A DNA stretch of 43,133 nucleotides from Pseudomonadota bacterium (GCA_021805545.1 JAJZFB010000018.1:1-43133); one strand, 5' to 3'. Shown: positions 7,955 to 17,251, counted from the first letter of the stretch. Notes: a model not told the origin generated them from the sequence alone. A program made the numbers and translations.

Positions 7955-9067
7955 ATGAGATCACGCGCTGCCGTAGCCTGGGGAGCAAACCAGAAGCTGA
8001 CCATTGAAACCGTGGAAATTGGCGGGCCGGAGGCGGGCGAGGTCCTGGTTGAGATCATGGCGACGGGCGTTTGCCATACCGATGCGTACACATTGTCGGG
8101 GCTGGATTCCGAAGGCAAATTTCCCGCCATCCTGGGCCATGAAGGTGCGGGCATTGTGCGCGAAGTGGGGGCTGGCGTAACGTCAGTAAGGCCGGGCGAC
8201 CATGTTATTCCGCTTTACACGCCAGAATGCCGGCAATGTAAAACATGCTTGTCGCAGCGCTCAAATTTATGCACATCCATCCGCACCACACAGGGCCAGG
8301 GGCTGATGCCCGACAGCACCACGCGGTTTTCATGCCAGGGCGGTGAAATTTTTCACTATATGGGCTGCTCGACATTTTCTAACTTCACCGTGCTGCCGGA
8401 AATTGCCGTTGCCAAGGTGCGCGCGGACGCGCCCTTCGACAAAATTTGCTATATTGGCTGCGGTGTGACCACCGGCATTGGCGCGGTTGTTTACACGGCG
8501 AAGGTTTGGCCCGGGGCCAATGTGGTTGTGTTCGGGCTTGGCGGCATCGGCCTTAACGTGATTCAAGGCGCGCGCATGGTTGGCGCCGATAAAATCATCG
8601 GCGTGGACCTTAACCCCGCCAAGGCTGAAATGGCCAAAAAATTCGGCATGACGCATTTCATCAACCCTGATGAGGTTGGGCGCGACAAGGTTGTGCAGGC
8701 AATCATCGACCTGACCGGCGGCGGCGCGGATTTCTCGTTTGAATGTATCGGCAATGTGCATACCATGCGCCAGGCGCTGGAATGCTGCCACCGGGGCTGG
8801 GGTGAATCCATCATCATCGGCGTTGCGCCATCTGGCACGGAAATTTCAACCCGGCCATTCCAGCTTGTTACCGGGCGCGTCTGGAAAGGCTCGGCATTTG
8901 GCGGCGCGCGGGGGCGGACGGATGTGCCGAAAATTGTCGATTGGTACATGGAAGGCAAGATCAATATCGATGATCTGATCACCCACACCATGAAGCTGGA
9001 TGACATCAACACCGCCTTCGACCTGATGCATGAGGGCAAGTCGATCCGCTCGGTTGTGGTGTACTGA
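7955..9067 (+). CDS. frmA: S-(hydroxymethyl)glutathione dehydrogenase / class III alcohol dehydrogenase
   Basis: A 370-residue zinc MDR enzyme of normal class III length. It has the catalytic-zinc segment GVCHTDAYTLSG, GHEGAGIV, the structural-zinc cysteines CRQCKTCLSQRSNLC, and the Rossmann glycines GLGGIGLNV. It oxidises the spontaneous glutathione-formaldehyde adduct to S-formylglutathione using NAD. ATG at 7955 follows GGAGAGAG; an upstream extension overlaps frmR and is not needed. It probably shares the frmR transcript. The usual S-formylglutathione hydrolase gene does not follow and is not in this window. Confidence 0.95.
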   Translation: MRSRAAVAWGANQKLTIETVEIGGPEAGEVLVEIMATGVCHTDAYTLSGLDSEGKFPAILGHEGAGIVREVGAGVTSVRPGDHVIPLYTPECRQCKTCLSQRSNLCTSIRTTQGQGLMPDSTTRFSCQGGEIFHYMGCSTFSNFTVLPEIAVAKVRADAPFDKICYIGCGVTTGIGAVVYTAKVWPGANVVVFGLGGIGLNVIQGARMVGADKIIGVDLNPAKAEMAKKFGMTHFINPDEVGRDKVVQAIIDLTGGGADFSFECIGNVHTMRQALECCHRGWGESIIIGVAPSGTEISTRPFQLVTGRVWKGSAFGGARGRTDVPKIVDWYMEGKINIDDLITHTMKLDDINTAFDLMHEGKSIRSVVVY

Positions 9068-9305
9068 TAAACCATTTTGGCCCTGGCGGCATAACCGGCT
9101 TGTGATGGCTTCTGGCCAGAACCCTGCCACCCGCGCGGCGCGCCATGCCAGCCCCACGCGCGATACCAGTGCCGTACATGGCTGTGATAAGAATCTTCAC
9201 GTTTTGACCCCTAACGGAAGACGGCGAAATCACATAAGCATTCGCCTGTGCCGCCGCAGGCTTGGTAGCCTCGCGGCACTTCATATAGAAACGGTGCGGT
9301 AGACT
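9068..9305. other. Intergenic region, nothing recognised
   Basis: About 240 bp after frmA with no convincing ORF, RNA gene or strong terminator. The last part becomes AT-rich before the small membrane ORF. Confidence 0.4.
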
Positions 9306-9431
9306 ATGGCTCAGGCAATTGCGATTATCGGATTTTCACTCGTTCTTCTTGTCGTATCATTGCTGGCGATTGCCTACGCTCCTAAAGATCCCCCCCGTGA
9401 GAAGGAAACCGGGCGCGACCCGTCCGAATAA
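9306..9431 (+). CDS. Small single-pass membrane protein, 41 aa
   Basis: ATG at 9306 opens a 41-codon frame. A 20-residue hydrophobic helix (IAIIGFSLVLLVVSLLAIAY) is followed by a short charged cytoplasmic-type tail rich in Pro, Lys, Glu and Asp. The ribosome site is weak (GCGGTAG). The sharp helix-plus-charged-tail pattern is unlikely in random GC-rich DNA, which supports a real small protein. Its role is unknown. It sits alone between frmA and the amidase gene. Confidence 0.5.
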   Translation: MAQAIAIIGFSLVLLVVSLLAIAYAPKDPPREKETGRDPSE

Positions 9432-9629
9432 ACCCTCAAAACCATCCAGCCATGCCAGGCCCATGCATCTGTTTGTTACACTGCATTAAAATGTTACATG
9501 TTATTACAACAAGTGATTGAAATGAAACCTTCATCTCTTCCCCACGGTAATTTCTTAAGCTAATATAACAAGAGTCATCTTTAACATCTTGATGAAAAAC
9601 ACGTATCTGCAACGCTAAGAGGACCACCA
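9432..9629. other. AT-rich leader region upstream of amidase
   Basis: About 200 bp, much more AT-rich than its surroundings, with repeated TGTTACA-like words around 9473-9510. It probably carries the promoter of the amidase gene. No defined operator or gene was recognised. Confidence 0.35.
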
Positions 9630-9659
9630 TTGCTTTTGCGATGGCCGGGGGCACATGGG

Positions 9660-10493
9660 ATGAGGTTCACGCGCCGCTTACTCTGTAATTTCGGCCTGAG
9701 AGCAACGCTCAGCGCGCCGCTCTGGGCGAGGTCAGGCTTTGCCCAGGCGGATGAGACTCCCGCCGCAACGCCGCAAATCTCTCCGGCCGCTTCTCCCTCG
9801 CATCTCATCGTCATCGACCCTGGCCATGGCGGGCGGGACCCTGGCTGTATCGGTGCCGGCAACGTCTATGAAAAAGACATCGCGCTGGACACGGCCATGG
9901 ACTTGAATGCGCTCCTGCGTAAATCTGGTTACCAAACCATGATGACCCGCGACCGCGATGTGTTCATCCCCCTGCCAGACAGGGTTGAGTTTGCCGAGCG
10001 TCATCAGGCGGCACTGTTCATCTCTGTTCACGCAAACGCGGTTGCCGGAGATCCCAGCATACGTGGCGCATCGGTTTTCACCTTCTCGCCCGATCCATCC
10101 GACCCGCTCGCCGCCGCGATCGCGCGTAGCGAGAACAGCGTGGAAGCCATCTCCTCTCCCTCATTCAAAGGTGTTTCGCCGCAGGTCAGCGGCATACTTT
10201 TCGGCCTCATGAGCCGCAGCACAAAAATAGAATCTGTTCTGGCGCAGCAGAAAATGGTGGCCGCTCTTTCACGGCATGTGGACATGCTGCCAAACCCAGC
10301 CCGGCAGGCAACTTTTGCCGTGCTGCAATCAGCCGCAATTCCCAGCATTCTGGTTGAAACTGCTTTTTTGTCCAACCCGCAGGATGAAAAAGCCCTGAGA
10401 ACTCCTTACTTCCGGCACCAACTCGCCCTCTCCATGAAATCCGCCGTCGATACCTGGTTCGTTGCCCGGCGGCACGCCATCGCCAATCTCTAG
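9660..10493 (+). CDS. N-acetylmuramoyl-L-alanine amidase (amidase_3)
   Basis: A periplasmic zinc amidase that cleaves the MurNAc to L-Ala bond of peptidoglycan. The amidase_3 fold shows the zinc and catalytic residues in DPGHGGRDPG, the E of YEKDIAL, the H of SVHANA and the E of VETAFLSNP. The N-terminus MRFTRRLLCNFGLRATLSAP, ending near AQA, is a signal peptide with an arginine pair. ATG at 9660 has GGGGG upstream. A TTG at 9630 with AGAGGA is an in-frame alternative adding ten residues. No SH3b or AMIN domain is present. The following gene is a class B PBP, so the two may form a cell-wall pair. Confidence 0.92.
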   Translation: MRFTRRLLCNFGLRATLSAPLWARSGFAQADETPAATPQISPAASPSHLIVIDPGHGGRDPGCIGAGNVYEKDIALDTAMDLNALLRKSGYQTMMTRDRDVFIPLPDRVEFAERHQAALFISVHANAVAGDPSIRGASVFTFSPDPSDPLAAAIARSENSVEAISSPSFKGVSPQVSGILFGLMSRSTKIESVLAQQKMVAALSRHVDMLPNPARQATFAVLQSAAIPSILVETAFLSNPQDEKALRTPYFRHQLALSMKSAVDTWFVARRHAIANL

Positions 10494-10542
10494 CTTAGAT
10501 GCGCGAACTTAAAAATATACCCTATCAGTTTGTATTCAGGCT

Positions 10543-12441
10543 TTGAAGACCCTCGATCCTCCGCCACGGCAAAACCGTACCTATGTGCCGTCCAGGATGT
10601 GGCACAGGAAGTACAGGGCGCGGATGAGCTTTTGCATCTTTGCGTTCATTTTCGCCTATTTTGTGGTTCTGCTCCGCGTTGCCGATGTAACGGCCATAGC
10701 GCCTATAAAACCAAACCCAGCCATATTGGCGGCCGTTTATCCAAGCACGCATTTCAAGGCACCACTGCCCGATCGCGCTTCCATCGTTGACCGCAATGGC
10801 CGGCTTCTGGCGGTTTCGCTGCCAGGCGCGGCGCTGTTTGCCAATCCGCAGCAAATCGCGCATCCCAGAGCCGTGGCTGAAAAGCTCAAACATATTCTGC
10901 CGGGCATTGATGAGGAACTGACCGTCCGGAGATTATCTCTGCAGCAAAGCCATTTTGCCTATATCGACCGCGCGCTCACGCCAGACCAGGAGCTGGCCGT
11001 GAACAGGCTGGGCATACCAGGGCTCCATTTTTACCCAACCTGGCAGCGCCATTATCCAAATGGCTCGGCCGCCACGCATATACTGGGCGGGGTTACGCCT
11101 GGCCAGAACGGCATTGCCGGTGTCGAGGACACATTTAATAAGCGGCTTCTCGCGCATCCCGGAAAACCCCTCAGACTCTCGATCGACCTGCGTGTTCAGG
11201 CCATCGTCCAGCGTGAGCTTTCCCGTGCCGTAGCCAATTACGATGCCCGCGGCGGCTGCGCCATTGTGGAAGGCATGACGGGGCGGATCGTGGCCATGGT
11301 CAGCCTGCCAACATATAACGCCAATAATTTTCATAACGCCCCGCCAGATGCACTCATCAACCGCTGTATCTCGGGTGATTATGAGCCGGGCAGCGTTATG
11401 AAGCTGATGACCCTGCCGGCGGCCCTGCAATCGGGCATGCTGCATGTATGGGACAAGTTCAATACCACCCACCCGCTATTCGCCGATGGCTTCGCGGTAA
11501 CCGATTACGAGCCTGTGCATCACTGGCTGGAAATGCCCGCCATACTTGCGTATTCGTCAAACATCGGCGCCTCGCGGATCGCGACCATGCTGGGGCCGAA
11601 AATTCAGCGCATATGGCTGCGGAAAATGGGTTTTTTCAACCGTTCACCAATTCAACTGCCGGGCGCGCAATACGGTATATGGCATGGCCGCAACGAGTGG
11701 AATTTGCTCACAACAATGTCTGTCAGCTTTGGCAACGGCATCGCCATGCCACCAATTATTCTCGTAAACGCCGTTGTCGCCGATGTTAATGGCGGCATTC
11801 TCTACAAGCCGGACATATTGGCACGCACCCCCGGGGCACCGCGGCGCATTGGCGTGCGGGTCATGCGGCCCGGCGTGTCTGTATTGATGCGCAAGATGAT
11901 GCGCGGCGTGGTGCTGTCCGGCACTGGCGTTTATGCGCGTGTTCCCGGCTATCTGGTGGGTGGTAAAACCGGAACATCGCAGGTGGTTGGACCCGATGGG
12001 CGTTATGACACAGACCTGAACAACTCCTCCTTCATGGCCGTTTTTCCCGTAAACCATCCGCGCTACGTGGTGTATGCGCTTGTCATCCACCCCAAGCCGA
12101 CCAAAAAAATGGCGCATTTTTCTTACGGTTTTACAACCGGCGGCTATGTTGCCGCGCCAGCCGTGGGCCGCATTATCAGCCGCATCGGCCCCATGCTGGG
12201 AATCTACCCGCTCGCAGGCAAAACCTTGGCGGCAGCCAATGCCCAATGGCAGATACCGCTGGCGCCGCCGGCGCCGCCCAGCACCTTGGCGCTGGGGCCG
12301 GGCCATCCATTCCCGCCCGGTGCGAATGAGTTTGCTTACATGCTGGCCAATAAGCCCATCCCGAAACACCCGGACCGCGCGGCGCAAATGGCGGCCCTGA
12401 AACAGGCAAGCCTGGCGAAAAGAGAAACCGCGAGCCTCTGA
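10543..12441 (+). CDS. Class B penicillin-binding protein (FtsI/PBP2-like transpeptidase)
   Basis: A 632-residue protein with a short cytoplasmic N-terminus, one membrane helix (about residues 28-48), a PBP dimerisation domain and a transpeptidase domain. The three active-site motifs are EPGSVMK (SxxK), YSSN (SxN) and GGKTGTSQ (KTGT). It cross-links septal or side-wall peptidoglycan. No other division gene adjoins it, so it is probably an FtsI paralogue or a relocated ftsI. The TTG start at 10543 has only AGG upstream; ATGs at codons 19 and 28 are alternatives. The Pro/Ala-rich C-terminal tail (last ~80 residues) looks disordered. Confidence 0.92.
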   Translation: MKTLDPPPRQNRTYVPSRMWHRKYRARMSFCIFAFIFAYFVVLLRVADVTAIAPIKPNPAILAAVYPSTHFKAPLPDRASIVDRNGRLLAVSLPGAALFANPQQIAHPRAVAEKLKHILPGIDEELTVRRLSLQQSHFAYIDRALTPDQELAVNRLGIPGLHFYPTWQRHYPNGSAATHILGGVTPGQNGIAGVEDTFNKRLLAHPGKPLRLSIDLRVQAIVQRELSRAVANYDARGGCAIVEGMTGRIVAMVSLPTYNANNFHNAPPDALINRCISGDYEPGSVMKLMTLPAALQSGMLHVWDKFNTTHPLFADGFAVTDYEPVHHWLEMPAILAYSSNIGASRIATMLGPKIQRIWLRKMGFFNRSPIQLPGAQYGIWHGRNEWNLLTTMSVSFGNGIAMPPIILVNAVVADVNGGILYKPDILARTPGAPRRIGVRVMRPGVSVLMRKMMRGVVLSGTGVYARVPGYLVGGKTGTSQVVGPDGRYDTDLNNSSFMAVFPVNHPRYVVYALVIHPKPTKKMAHFSYGFTTGGYVAAPAVGRIISRIGPMLGIYPLAGKTLAAANAQWQIPLAPPAPPSTLALGPGHPFPPGANEFAYMLANKPIPKHPDRAAQMAALKQASLAKRETASL

Positions 12442-12497
12442 CGCGCGTGCCAGCCCTGGCGGCTGAGGCGGCTTGCATTCACGGCACGGCCGCTCTA

Positions 12498-12515
12498 AGA
12501 GAGTGTTCACTATCT
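12498..12515. promoter_or_regulatory. 18-bp operator upstream of VOC-sulfotransferase operon
   Basis: AGAGAGTGTTCACTATCT is a near-perfect dyad with one arm mismatch, 50 bp upstream of the VOC ATG. It matches 15 of 18 bases of the site at 17990-18007 in front of the flavoprotein gene, with the same 6-6-6 spacing. The TetR encoded between the two is the likely binder (inference). Confidence 0.6.
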
Positions 12516-12565
12516 TTTTGCTCTCAACCGTCAATAACCAAGCAAGCGTAGTGGAGGAATCGGCC

Positions 12566-13072
12566 ATGAAGCCAGTCTTAACCCGGCCCGGGACCAAATT
12601 CGGCAGCGGCTTGTTCCGCCGTGACCATTTCCAGATTGCCTATAATACCAATGACATGGACCGCGCGGTGGCGCTTTTTGGCACGCGCTACGGCATACAT
12701 GCCTGGCAGAAGCTCGAAGGGCCCATGGCGGGGGGCGGGCAGGTGCGCATGCACATTGCCTGGGCTGGCGGGGTTATGTACGAGCTGATCTGGGCCGAAG
12801 GGCCTGGCGCGGAAGTCTTCCGCGCGGGCCTGCCAGAGACTGAATTCGCGATCAGGACGCATCATCTTGGCTATAATGTGCCAGACGAGGCGGCCTGGAC
12901 CGAGTTACTGGCCGATATTGAGCGTACGGGGCGCAAAATTGTGCACACCACCCATGTGCCGGGCTTTTTGCGCGCCATCATCGTCGAGCAGCCGGAGCTG
13001 GGGCATTTCCTTGAATACATCCTGCCCGAAGCTGGCGGTGTCCAGTTCTTCGAGACGGCGCCAAGCAACTAA
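12566..13072 (+). CDS. VOC-family (glyoxalase-like) protein
   Basis: A 168-residue protein of two paired beta-alpha-beta-beta-beta modules. The likely metal ligands are the H of DHFQIAY, the E of MYELIW, the H of THHLGY and the E of GHFLEYI. It is homologous to the VOC protein at 40037, which ends its core in GHYLEYTW. VOC enzymes include isomerases, epimerases and extradiol dioxygenases; the reaction here is unknown. ATG at 12566 follows GGAGG by 8 bases. It is the first gene of a five-gene operon, with the next start 16 bp after its stop. Confidence 0.85.
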   Translation: MKPVLTRPGTKFGSGLFRRDHFQIAYNTNDMDRAVALFGTRYGIHAWQKLEGPMAGGGQVRMHIAWAGGVMYELIWAEGPGAEVFRAGLPETEFAIRTHHLGYNVPDEAAWTELLADIERTGRKIVHTTHVPGFLRAIIVEQPELGHFLEYILPEAGGVQFFETAPSN

Positions 13073-13088
13073 TCAGCCGGAGGCAACC

Positions 13089-14255
13089 ATGAAAGATGAT
13101 TTTTTTGCCCTGCTCGCGCCGCTGCAAGGCGCGGTGGATGGGCTGAAGGATACCTGGCACCCGGACGACCCGGCCTTCCAGGCCGATGTGTACCGCCAGA
13201 CGATGACCAGCCTCTCCTACGCCTATTTCGCCTATTTCCACGCCACGCCGGAACACCCGGACTGGGCGCCGCTATGGAACCCGGTTTACACGCTACAGCC
13301 CAACCCGGACGATATTTATCTCTACGCGCCGTTGCGCGGCGATCTTACCTATCGCGTCTCGGGCAATCGCGGCACCTGCAAAATTCTCAGCTTCACCACG
13401 CAGCGCGCCATGTCTGGCATGGTGGACGAGATGCCGCGCCCGAGCGGGCATAACGAGGTAGACGACACCGATCTCGGCCTGGCCCTGGGCGAGGATTTCG
13501 AGGTGATTTTTTCCGCCGAAAAACCTGCGGGTTACACGGGTAAATGGGCGCCCATCGACAGCCAGGCCGGCGGCATGATGGTGCGCTATCGCTCCTATGA
13601 CTGGGCAAACGAGACCGACCCCGTTCTCTCGATTGAGTGCCTAAACAAGGTGCCGCCCAAGCCACGCCTGACGCGCGAGGAGATTCTGGCGCGCATTCAG
13701 GAAATGGCGAAATACCCGCGCCGCAAAACCAGGCTTTATTACGGCATGCAGAATGGCGTGAAAGAGCGCGTGGGGTATAACGTGTTCGAACCCATACGTT
13801 ACGTTGGCGCGCTGGCCAAGCAGGTTTACTGGCCCGCCTGCTTCCAGCTGGAGGAAGACGAGGCGCTGATTATAGAGACAGAGCTGCCCGAAAAGCGCCC
13901 TTACTGGAACATCCAGCTCAACGACCCGTATTTCAACGCGCTGGAATATGTGTACCGGCTCTCCAGCCTTAACGGCCACACCGCCAAGGTGAGTACGGAT
14001 GGCAAATTCCGCGCCGTTATCGCGCTGACGGACCCCGGCGTGCCCAACTGGCTGGACCCGGCCGGGTACAAGGAAGGCGGCATATACGGGCGCTGGTTCG
14101 ATTGCGATACGAGCCCCACACCCATCATCAAACGCGTGAAGCTGGCGGAGCTGCGCCAGCACCTGCCCGCGGATACACCGGTTGTAACTGAGCAAGAACG
14201 CGCCGAGGAATTGCGCACCCGCGTAAAAGCCTGCCAGCGCCGCAGAAGGTGGTAA
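13089..14255 (+). CDS. DUF1214-like protein, copy 1
   Basis: A 388-residue, probably cytosolic protein of unknown function. The motifs NPDDIYLYAPLRG, YRVSGNRGT, EDEALIIETELPEKRPYWNI and DPGVPNWLDPAGY recur in the protein at 23988 in the same order, so the two are paralogues. DUF1214-type proteins have a beta-sandwich fold and often lie near hydroxylase and steroid or terpenoid genes, but have no agreed activity. ATG follows GGAGG by 7 bases. The gene sits between VOC and SDR genes in a tight operon; the next ATG is 4 bp after the stop. Confidence 0.75.
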   Translation: MKDDFFALLAPLQGAVDGLKDTWHPDDPAFQADVYRQTMTSLSYAYFAYFHATPEHPDWAPLWNPVYTLQPNPDDIYLYAPLRGDLTYRVSGNRGTCKILSFTTQRAMSGMVDEMPRPSGHNEVDDTDLGLALGEDFEVIFSAEKPAGYTGKWAPIDSQAGGMMVRYRSYDWANETDPVLSIECLNKVPPKPRLTREEILARIQEMAKYPRRKTRLYYGMQNGVKERVGYNVFEPIRYVGALAKQVYWPACFQLEEDEALIIETELPEKRPYWNIQLNDPYFNALEYVYRLSSLNGHTAKVSTDGKFRAVIALTDPGVPNWLDPAGYKEGGIYGRWFDCDTSPTPIIKRVKLAELRQHLPADTPVVTEQERAEELRTRVKACQRRRRW

Positions 14256-14259
14256 GACT

Positions 14260-15045
14260 ATGATTACGGAACAACTGAATTTCTCTGGCCGCGTGGCGAT
14301 TGTTACTGGCGGCGGCACGGGTATTGGCTACGCCACGGCACTGCAACTGGCCCGGCTTGGCGCATACGTGGTGGTGGCCAGCCGCACGGCGGATGAGCTG
14401 GAGAAAGCGGCGGCGGCGATTGCCCAAGAGAGCGGCGGAAAATGCATCGCCGTGCCGACGGATGTGAAGAATGAGCAGTCCTGCATCAACCTTGTGCAAA
14501 AGACCATGGATACGTTTGGCAAGATTGACATCCTCATCAACAATGCCGGCGGCACGCGCATGGGGCCGCTGGAAAACATCCCCACGCGCGGCTGGGATTC
14601 GATTTACGACCTCAACGTAAAATCCGCTTATATTTGCACGCGTGAGGCGGGCAAGCACATGATCGCGCAGAAATCCGGCGCCATCGTCAATATCTCGTCC
14701 ACCTCCGGCATTGGCGGTGTTAAGGGCGGAGCGCATTATGCCTCGGCCAAGGCGGCGCTGCAGATGTTCACAACTGTAACGGCGGCGGAATGGGGCCGTT
14801 TCAATATCCGCGCCAATTGCGTGGCATCTGGCATGATTGCCAGCCCGCGCGCCGCCGCGGCATGGGATGCGGCAGGGCTCGACCAGGCGGAAATGGGCGC
14901 CAATATCCCCCTCCGGCGCCCCGGCACGCCGGATGAAATCGCCAACATGATCGTGTTTTTCGCCTCCGACGCCGCCTCCTACATTACCGGCCAGACCATC
15001 GCCGTGCATGGCGGCCCGTCGCTCGGCGGCATCAAGCTCGACTGA
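14260..15045 (+). CDS. SDR-family oxidoreductase
   Basis: A 261-residue classical short-chain dehydrogenase. The cofactor motif GGGTGIGYA spans residues 17-25, with NNAGG, a serine in ISSTSGIGG, and the catalytic YASAK near 160-164. The C-terminal ITGQTIAVHGG is family-typical. It probably interconverts an alcohol and a ketone with NAD(P). It lies in the VOC operon with 2 bp before the sulfotransferase ATG. Confidence 0.92.
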   Translation: MITEQLNFSGRVAIVTGGGTGIGYATALQLARLGAYVVVASRTADELEKAAAAIAQESGGKCIAVPTDVKNEQSCINLVQKTMDTFGKIDILINNAGGTRMGPLENIPTRGWDSIYDLNVKSAYICTREAGKHMIAQKSGAIVNISSTSGIGGVKGGAHYASAKAALQMFTTVTAAEWGRFNIRANCVASGMIASPRAAAAWDAAGLDQAEMGANIPLRRPGTPDEIANMIVFFASDAASYITGQTIAVHGGPSLGGIKLD

Positions 15046-15047
15046 CC

Positions 15048-16238
15048 ATGGACGATAGCTACAACCCGCCCGCACGTTTCGCCACCGCGCTCGACGAGCT
15101 TCACGAGCTGGTGGCGAGGGAAGTAGGCAGCCATGATTTCGGCGGCACGGATTATCTGCCGGGGCTGCGCGTGCTGCTGCAATCCATGGATTACGACCCG
15201 CGCTTTTCCGAGCGCGGACGGCGCTATGCCTGGGGCACGGTGGTGGGCGTGCTCAAGGGCCGGGCGCAGGCCATCAAATCGATGGCCGAAAATCCGGGCT
15301 TCGACAAACATGCCATCGGCAACCCCGTGGTGATTACCGGCGTGCCGCGCACCGGCACCACGGCGCTGCACCGGCTGATGGCGGTGGATGAACGCTTCCA
15401 GGGCCTGCAAACCTGGCTGCTGGACAGCCCCATGCCCCGCCCGCCGCAAGAACGCTGGGCGGATTACCCCGGCTTCCACAAAACCGCCGCGGTGCTGGAG
15501 GCACGCTACGCCGCCGCCCCCGGCAAGCGCGCCGCGCACCACATGGCGGCGGAAGAGGTGGATGAATGCTGCCTGGTGCTGCGCCAGGGTTTCGTCTCCA
15601 ATCTGTGGAGCTGCGGCTGGTCCGCCGCCACTTACGATGCCTGGTGGCAGAGCCAGAGCGAGGCGCATTGCTACGCGCATTTCTACCGCTGCATGCAGCT
15701 TATTGGCAGCACCACGCCCGAGAAACGCTGGCTGCTGAAAAACCCTGGGCATATCGAGAATCTCGACCTGCTCTTCGCCATTTTTCCCGGCGCCAAGGTC
15801 ATCCAGACGCATCGCGACCCGGCCTTTGCCGTGCCCTCGCTCTGCGCGCTGCTCATCCAGCTTCATCCCATTATGGAAGACGGCCGCCGGCAAGAGCGCG
15901 CCCATAACATGCTGGCGCGCGAGGTGGCGAAATGGGCCAATGCGGTACGCAAGGCGCAGCGCGTGGCGCAGGCGCATCCGGGCCAGGTGCTGGACCTTGT
16001 CCATGGCGATTTCCACAGCAACCCGATGCAGGTGCTGGAACGCATCTACGATTTCATCGGCATGGACATCACCGGTGAAGCCCGCGCCGGCATGGAAAAG
16101 CGCATTGAAGAAAAACCCGAGCTGCAGCACGGCGTACACCGTTACGACGTGGCGGATTTCGGCCTGACGAAAGAAGAAATCCGTGAACGCTTCGGCGATT
16201 ATGTAGAACGGTTTAATCTCGTGAGGGAGCGCACATGA
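15048..16238 (+). CDS. PAPS-dependent sulfotransferase, copy 1
   Basis: A 396-residue enzyme of the Sulfotransfer_3-like group. The 5'-phosphosulfate loop is GVPRTGTTALHRL near residues 98-110. The 3'-phosphate motif is QTHRDPAFAVPS near 253-264. It would transfer sulfate from PAPS to a hydroxyl of a small molecule. It shares the fold and motifs with the sulfotransferase at 22023. Its ATGA overlap with the next gene implies coupled translation. No PAPS synthesis gene is in the window. Confidence 0.88.
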   Translation: MDDSYNPPARFATALDELHELVAREVGSHDFGGTDYLPGLRVLLQSMDYDPRFSERGRRYAWGTVVGVLKGRAQAIKSMAENPGFDKHAIGNPVVITGVPRTGTTALHRLMAVDERFQGLQTWLLDSPMPRPPQERWADYPGFHKTAAVLEARYAAAPGKRAAHHMAAEEVDECCLVLRQGFVSNLWSCGWSAATYDAWWQSQSEAHCYAHFYRCMQLIGSTTPEKRWLLKNPGHIENLDLLFAIFPGAKVIQTHRDPAFAVPSLCALLIQLHPIMEDGRRQERAHNMLAREVAKWANAVRKAQRVAQAHPGQVLDLVHGDFHSNPMQVLERIYDFIGMDITGEARAGMEKRIEEKPELQHGVHRYDVADFGLTKEEIRERFGDYVERFNLVRERT

Positions 16239-17251
16239 AGGCAGCCATCTATCCCGGCCAGGGTAAACGCATTTTCATTGCCGATATGCCAGACCCCACG
16301 CCGGGGCCGGATGATGTGGTCATCAAGGTGGCACGCTGCGGCGTCTGCGGCACGGATTTGTCCATGACCAAGGGCGGCATGTGGGATTATGGCGCCAACT
16401 GCCAGATCGGCCATGAATATGCCGGCGAAATCGTTGCCCTCGGCAAGACTGTGGAAGGTTTCAGGCCCGGCGAAAAAATCACCGCCGTGCCCTCGCTTTC
16501 CTGCGGCCAGTGCGAGGCCTGCAAGCATGGCAACCCGGTGCTATGCCGCAGCGCCACCGGCACCGCCATGGTGGGGTTTGCCGATTATGCGCGCATACCC
16601 GCCAGCGTGGCGGTTAAATTGCCCAATACGCTTTCCTTTACCGATGGCGCGCTCATCGAGCCGCTGGCCGTCAGCCTGTACGGCGTGCGCCATGCCGGTA
16701 TTACGCCCGGTGCGCGCGTGCTGGTGCTGGGTGGCGGCGCGGTAGCGCTTTATGCCATTTACTGGGCACGCCGTTTGGGGGCAGGGCGGATGGTTGCCAT
16801 GTCGCGCTCCGCACGGCGGCGGGATTTGTGCCTGCAAATGGGCGCGGATGAATTCATCGCCTACGGCCCCAGCGAGATTGGCGCGGTGACGGAAGCGCTG
16901 GGCGGCGCGCCGGACATTGTGTTTGAATGTGTGGGCAGCGAAGGCATGCTGGGCAAGGCCGTGATGCACGCCGCCAATTTCGGCAAAATCGTCTCGCTCG
17001 GCTTCTGCACCGCGCCAGACCCCATCATGCCCGCCATCGCCGCCTATAAATGCGTGAGCATGCAATTCCTCGTTGGCTATACCATGCGCGATTTCCTCTA
17101 TATCGCGGACCAGATGGACAAGGGCCATGCTGCCCCCAAGGCAACCGTCACCAGCGAGGCACCGCTGAGCGCCCTGCCCGAGATATTCGATAAATTGCGC
17201 GGCCCGAATGAGGAAACCAAGGTTCACATCACACCCGGCGCATGGACGTGA
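16235..17251 (+). CDS. Zinc-dependent alcohol dehydrogenase (MDR)
   Basis: A 338-residue enzyme. The catalytic-zinc cysteine lies in ARCGVCGTDL (residues 33-42), GHEYAGEIV follows near 60, and the structural-zinc cysteines are CGQCEACKHGNPVLC near 90-104. The Rossmann glycines are GGGAVALYA. It oxidises an alcohol or reduces an aldehyde/ketone. It ends the operon VOC-DUF1214-SDR-sulfotransferase-MDR, starting inside the sulfotransferase stop (ATGA). The TetR frame follows 52 bp later. Confidence 0.9.
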   Translation: MKAAIYPGQGKRIFIADMPDPTPGPDDVVIKVARCGVCGTDLSMTKGGMWDYGANCQIGHEYAGEIVALGKTVEGFRPGEKITAVPSLSCGQCEACKHGNPVLCRSATGTAMVGFADYARIPASVAVKLPNTLSFTDGALIEPLAVSLYGVRHAGITPGARVLVLGGGAVALYAIYWARRLGAGRMVAMSRSARRRDLCLQMGADEFIAYGPSEIGAVTEALGGAPDIVFECVGSEGMLGKAVMHAANFGKIVSLGFCTAPDPIMPAIAAYKCVSMQFLVGYTMRDFLYIADQMDKGHAAPKATVTSEAPLSALPEIFDKLRGPNEETKVHITPGAWT

